DNA of 34,480 nt from Ferruginibacter sp. (GTDB lineage Bacteria > Bacteroidota > Bacteroidia > Chitinophagales > Chitinophagaceae): assembly GCA_030655145.1 (NCBI GenBank), contig JAURWD010000180.1, positions 1 through 34,480 on the forward strand. Reading direction: 5' to 3'. Within the stretch, counting starts at the first letter, position 1; each line of letters starts with the position of its first letter. Positions 34,236 to 34,480 of this stretch are shown piece by piece. The position numbers and the translations under genes were made by a program. The notes below the pieces were generated by a model. It saw nothing but the letters and a program-made list of their open reading frames with translations. It did no database searches and was not told where the DNA came from.

Positions 34236-34480
34236 ATGACGACCCAAATATTCATATCGACAATTTTAGTTTTGACACTTGCTTCCTGTAACAGCAGTCG
34301 TACTCAAGACAAACCAATACCAGAGACACCAAAAGCGTTGGAGGACAAAAGCTTTTCGTCTGAAATTATTTCAAAACGGAGCTATGATGACCTAGTTGAA
34401 AGTCTTTACAATGAACTTGTGAGTAAGAATATTGATCTGAAAACGCTCGAAGACAAAATTGGTGAACTTAATAATAGCCG
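34236..34480 (+). CDS. Hypothetical lipoprotein of the second cassette, 3' end cut by the window
   Basis: The ATG at 34236 opens a frame that runs to the window end (81 codons visible). The signal peptide ends in LTLASC (Cys18), so this is another lipoprotein. After the Cys comes a polar linker (NSSRTQDKPIPETPK), then a helical stretch rich in Leu, Glu, Asp and Lys (SYDDLVESLYNELVSKN). I recognise no family. The gene begins 9 bases after the GTTAGCA core, the usual position of a cassette gene, and has no room for its own promoter. Its own attC-like site should lie beyond the window. Confidence 0.7.
   Translation, partial: MTTQIFISTILVLTLASCNSSRTQDKPIPETPKALEDKSFSSEIISKRSYDDLVESLYNELVSKNIDLKTLEDKIGELNNS

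Noticed and set aside
1..34480. CRISPR arrays, tRNA or rRNA genes, insertion sequences
   Set aside because: I saw no regularly spaced direct repeats of CRISPR type, no tRNA T-loop pattern in the intergenic stretches and no transposase. Short or diverged elements could still be missed by eye.

Overview
The window comes from a Bacteroidota chromosome, most likely of the family Chitinophagaceae. The signs are two secreted proteins with type IX secretion sorting tails, a TamA homologue that is a lipoprotein (TamL), a fused CcoN-CcoO oxidase subunit, lipoproteins with Ser-Cys-Lys-Lys-Glu starts, and -7 boxes of the form TAnnTTTG. The family name is inferred from overall gene content; no 16S or marker gene is present.

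Layout. Bases 1-1723 are the end of a type IX-secreted protein, closed by a good terminator. An S41 protease lipoprotein follows (2143-3537, with terminator), then a small basic secreted protein and a short-chain dehydrogenase on the minus strand. A PAS histidine kinase and a receiver-CRP fusion regulator (4971-7292) lie next to a complete minus-strand cbb3 oxidase operon. In order of transcription this is ccoI, ccoS, ccoNO, ccoQ-like, ccoP, ccoG, ccoH and a TauE/SafE-like copper or cytochrome assembly protein (16714 down to 7753). An aldo/keto reductase, the tamB-tamL envelope pair, a 1279-residue type IX adhesin-like protein and an MgtC family membrane protein follow.

The last 3.3 kb are the accessory part. 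A tyrosine recombinase carries an unusually long N-terminus made of three related segments. Downstream is what I read as a gene-cassette array. A 192-residue AT-rich lipoprotein gene starts just after the core site GTTGTGC and is followed by a long imperfect palindrome that begins with the exact complement, GCACAAC. The palindrome ends in GTTAGCA, after which a second lipoprotein gene begins. This is the arrangement expected of integron attC sites, but the neighbouring recombinase shows no IntI-specific insertion. I consider this the most interesting part of the window.

How the genes may work together. The kinase and the receiver-CRP protein look like a condensed FixL/FixJ/FixK oxygen circuit, and the adjacent high-affinity oxidase is the obvious target. 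A CRP-spaced TGA-N6-TCA site about 62 bases upstream of the predicted ccoI transcription start fits class I activation. Three genes (ccoI, tamB and the recombinase) have family-derived N-termini with no ATG in frame, so their starts need experimental or comparative checking.
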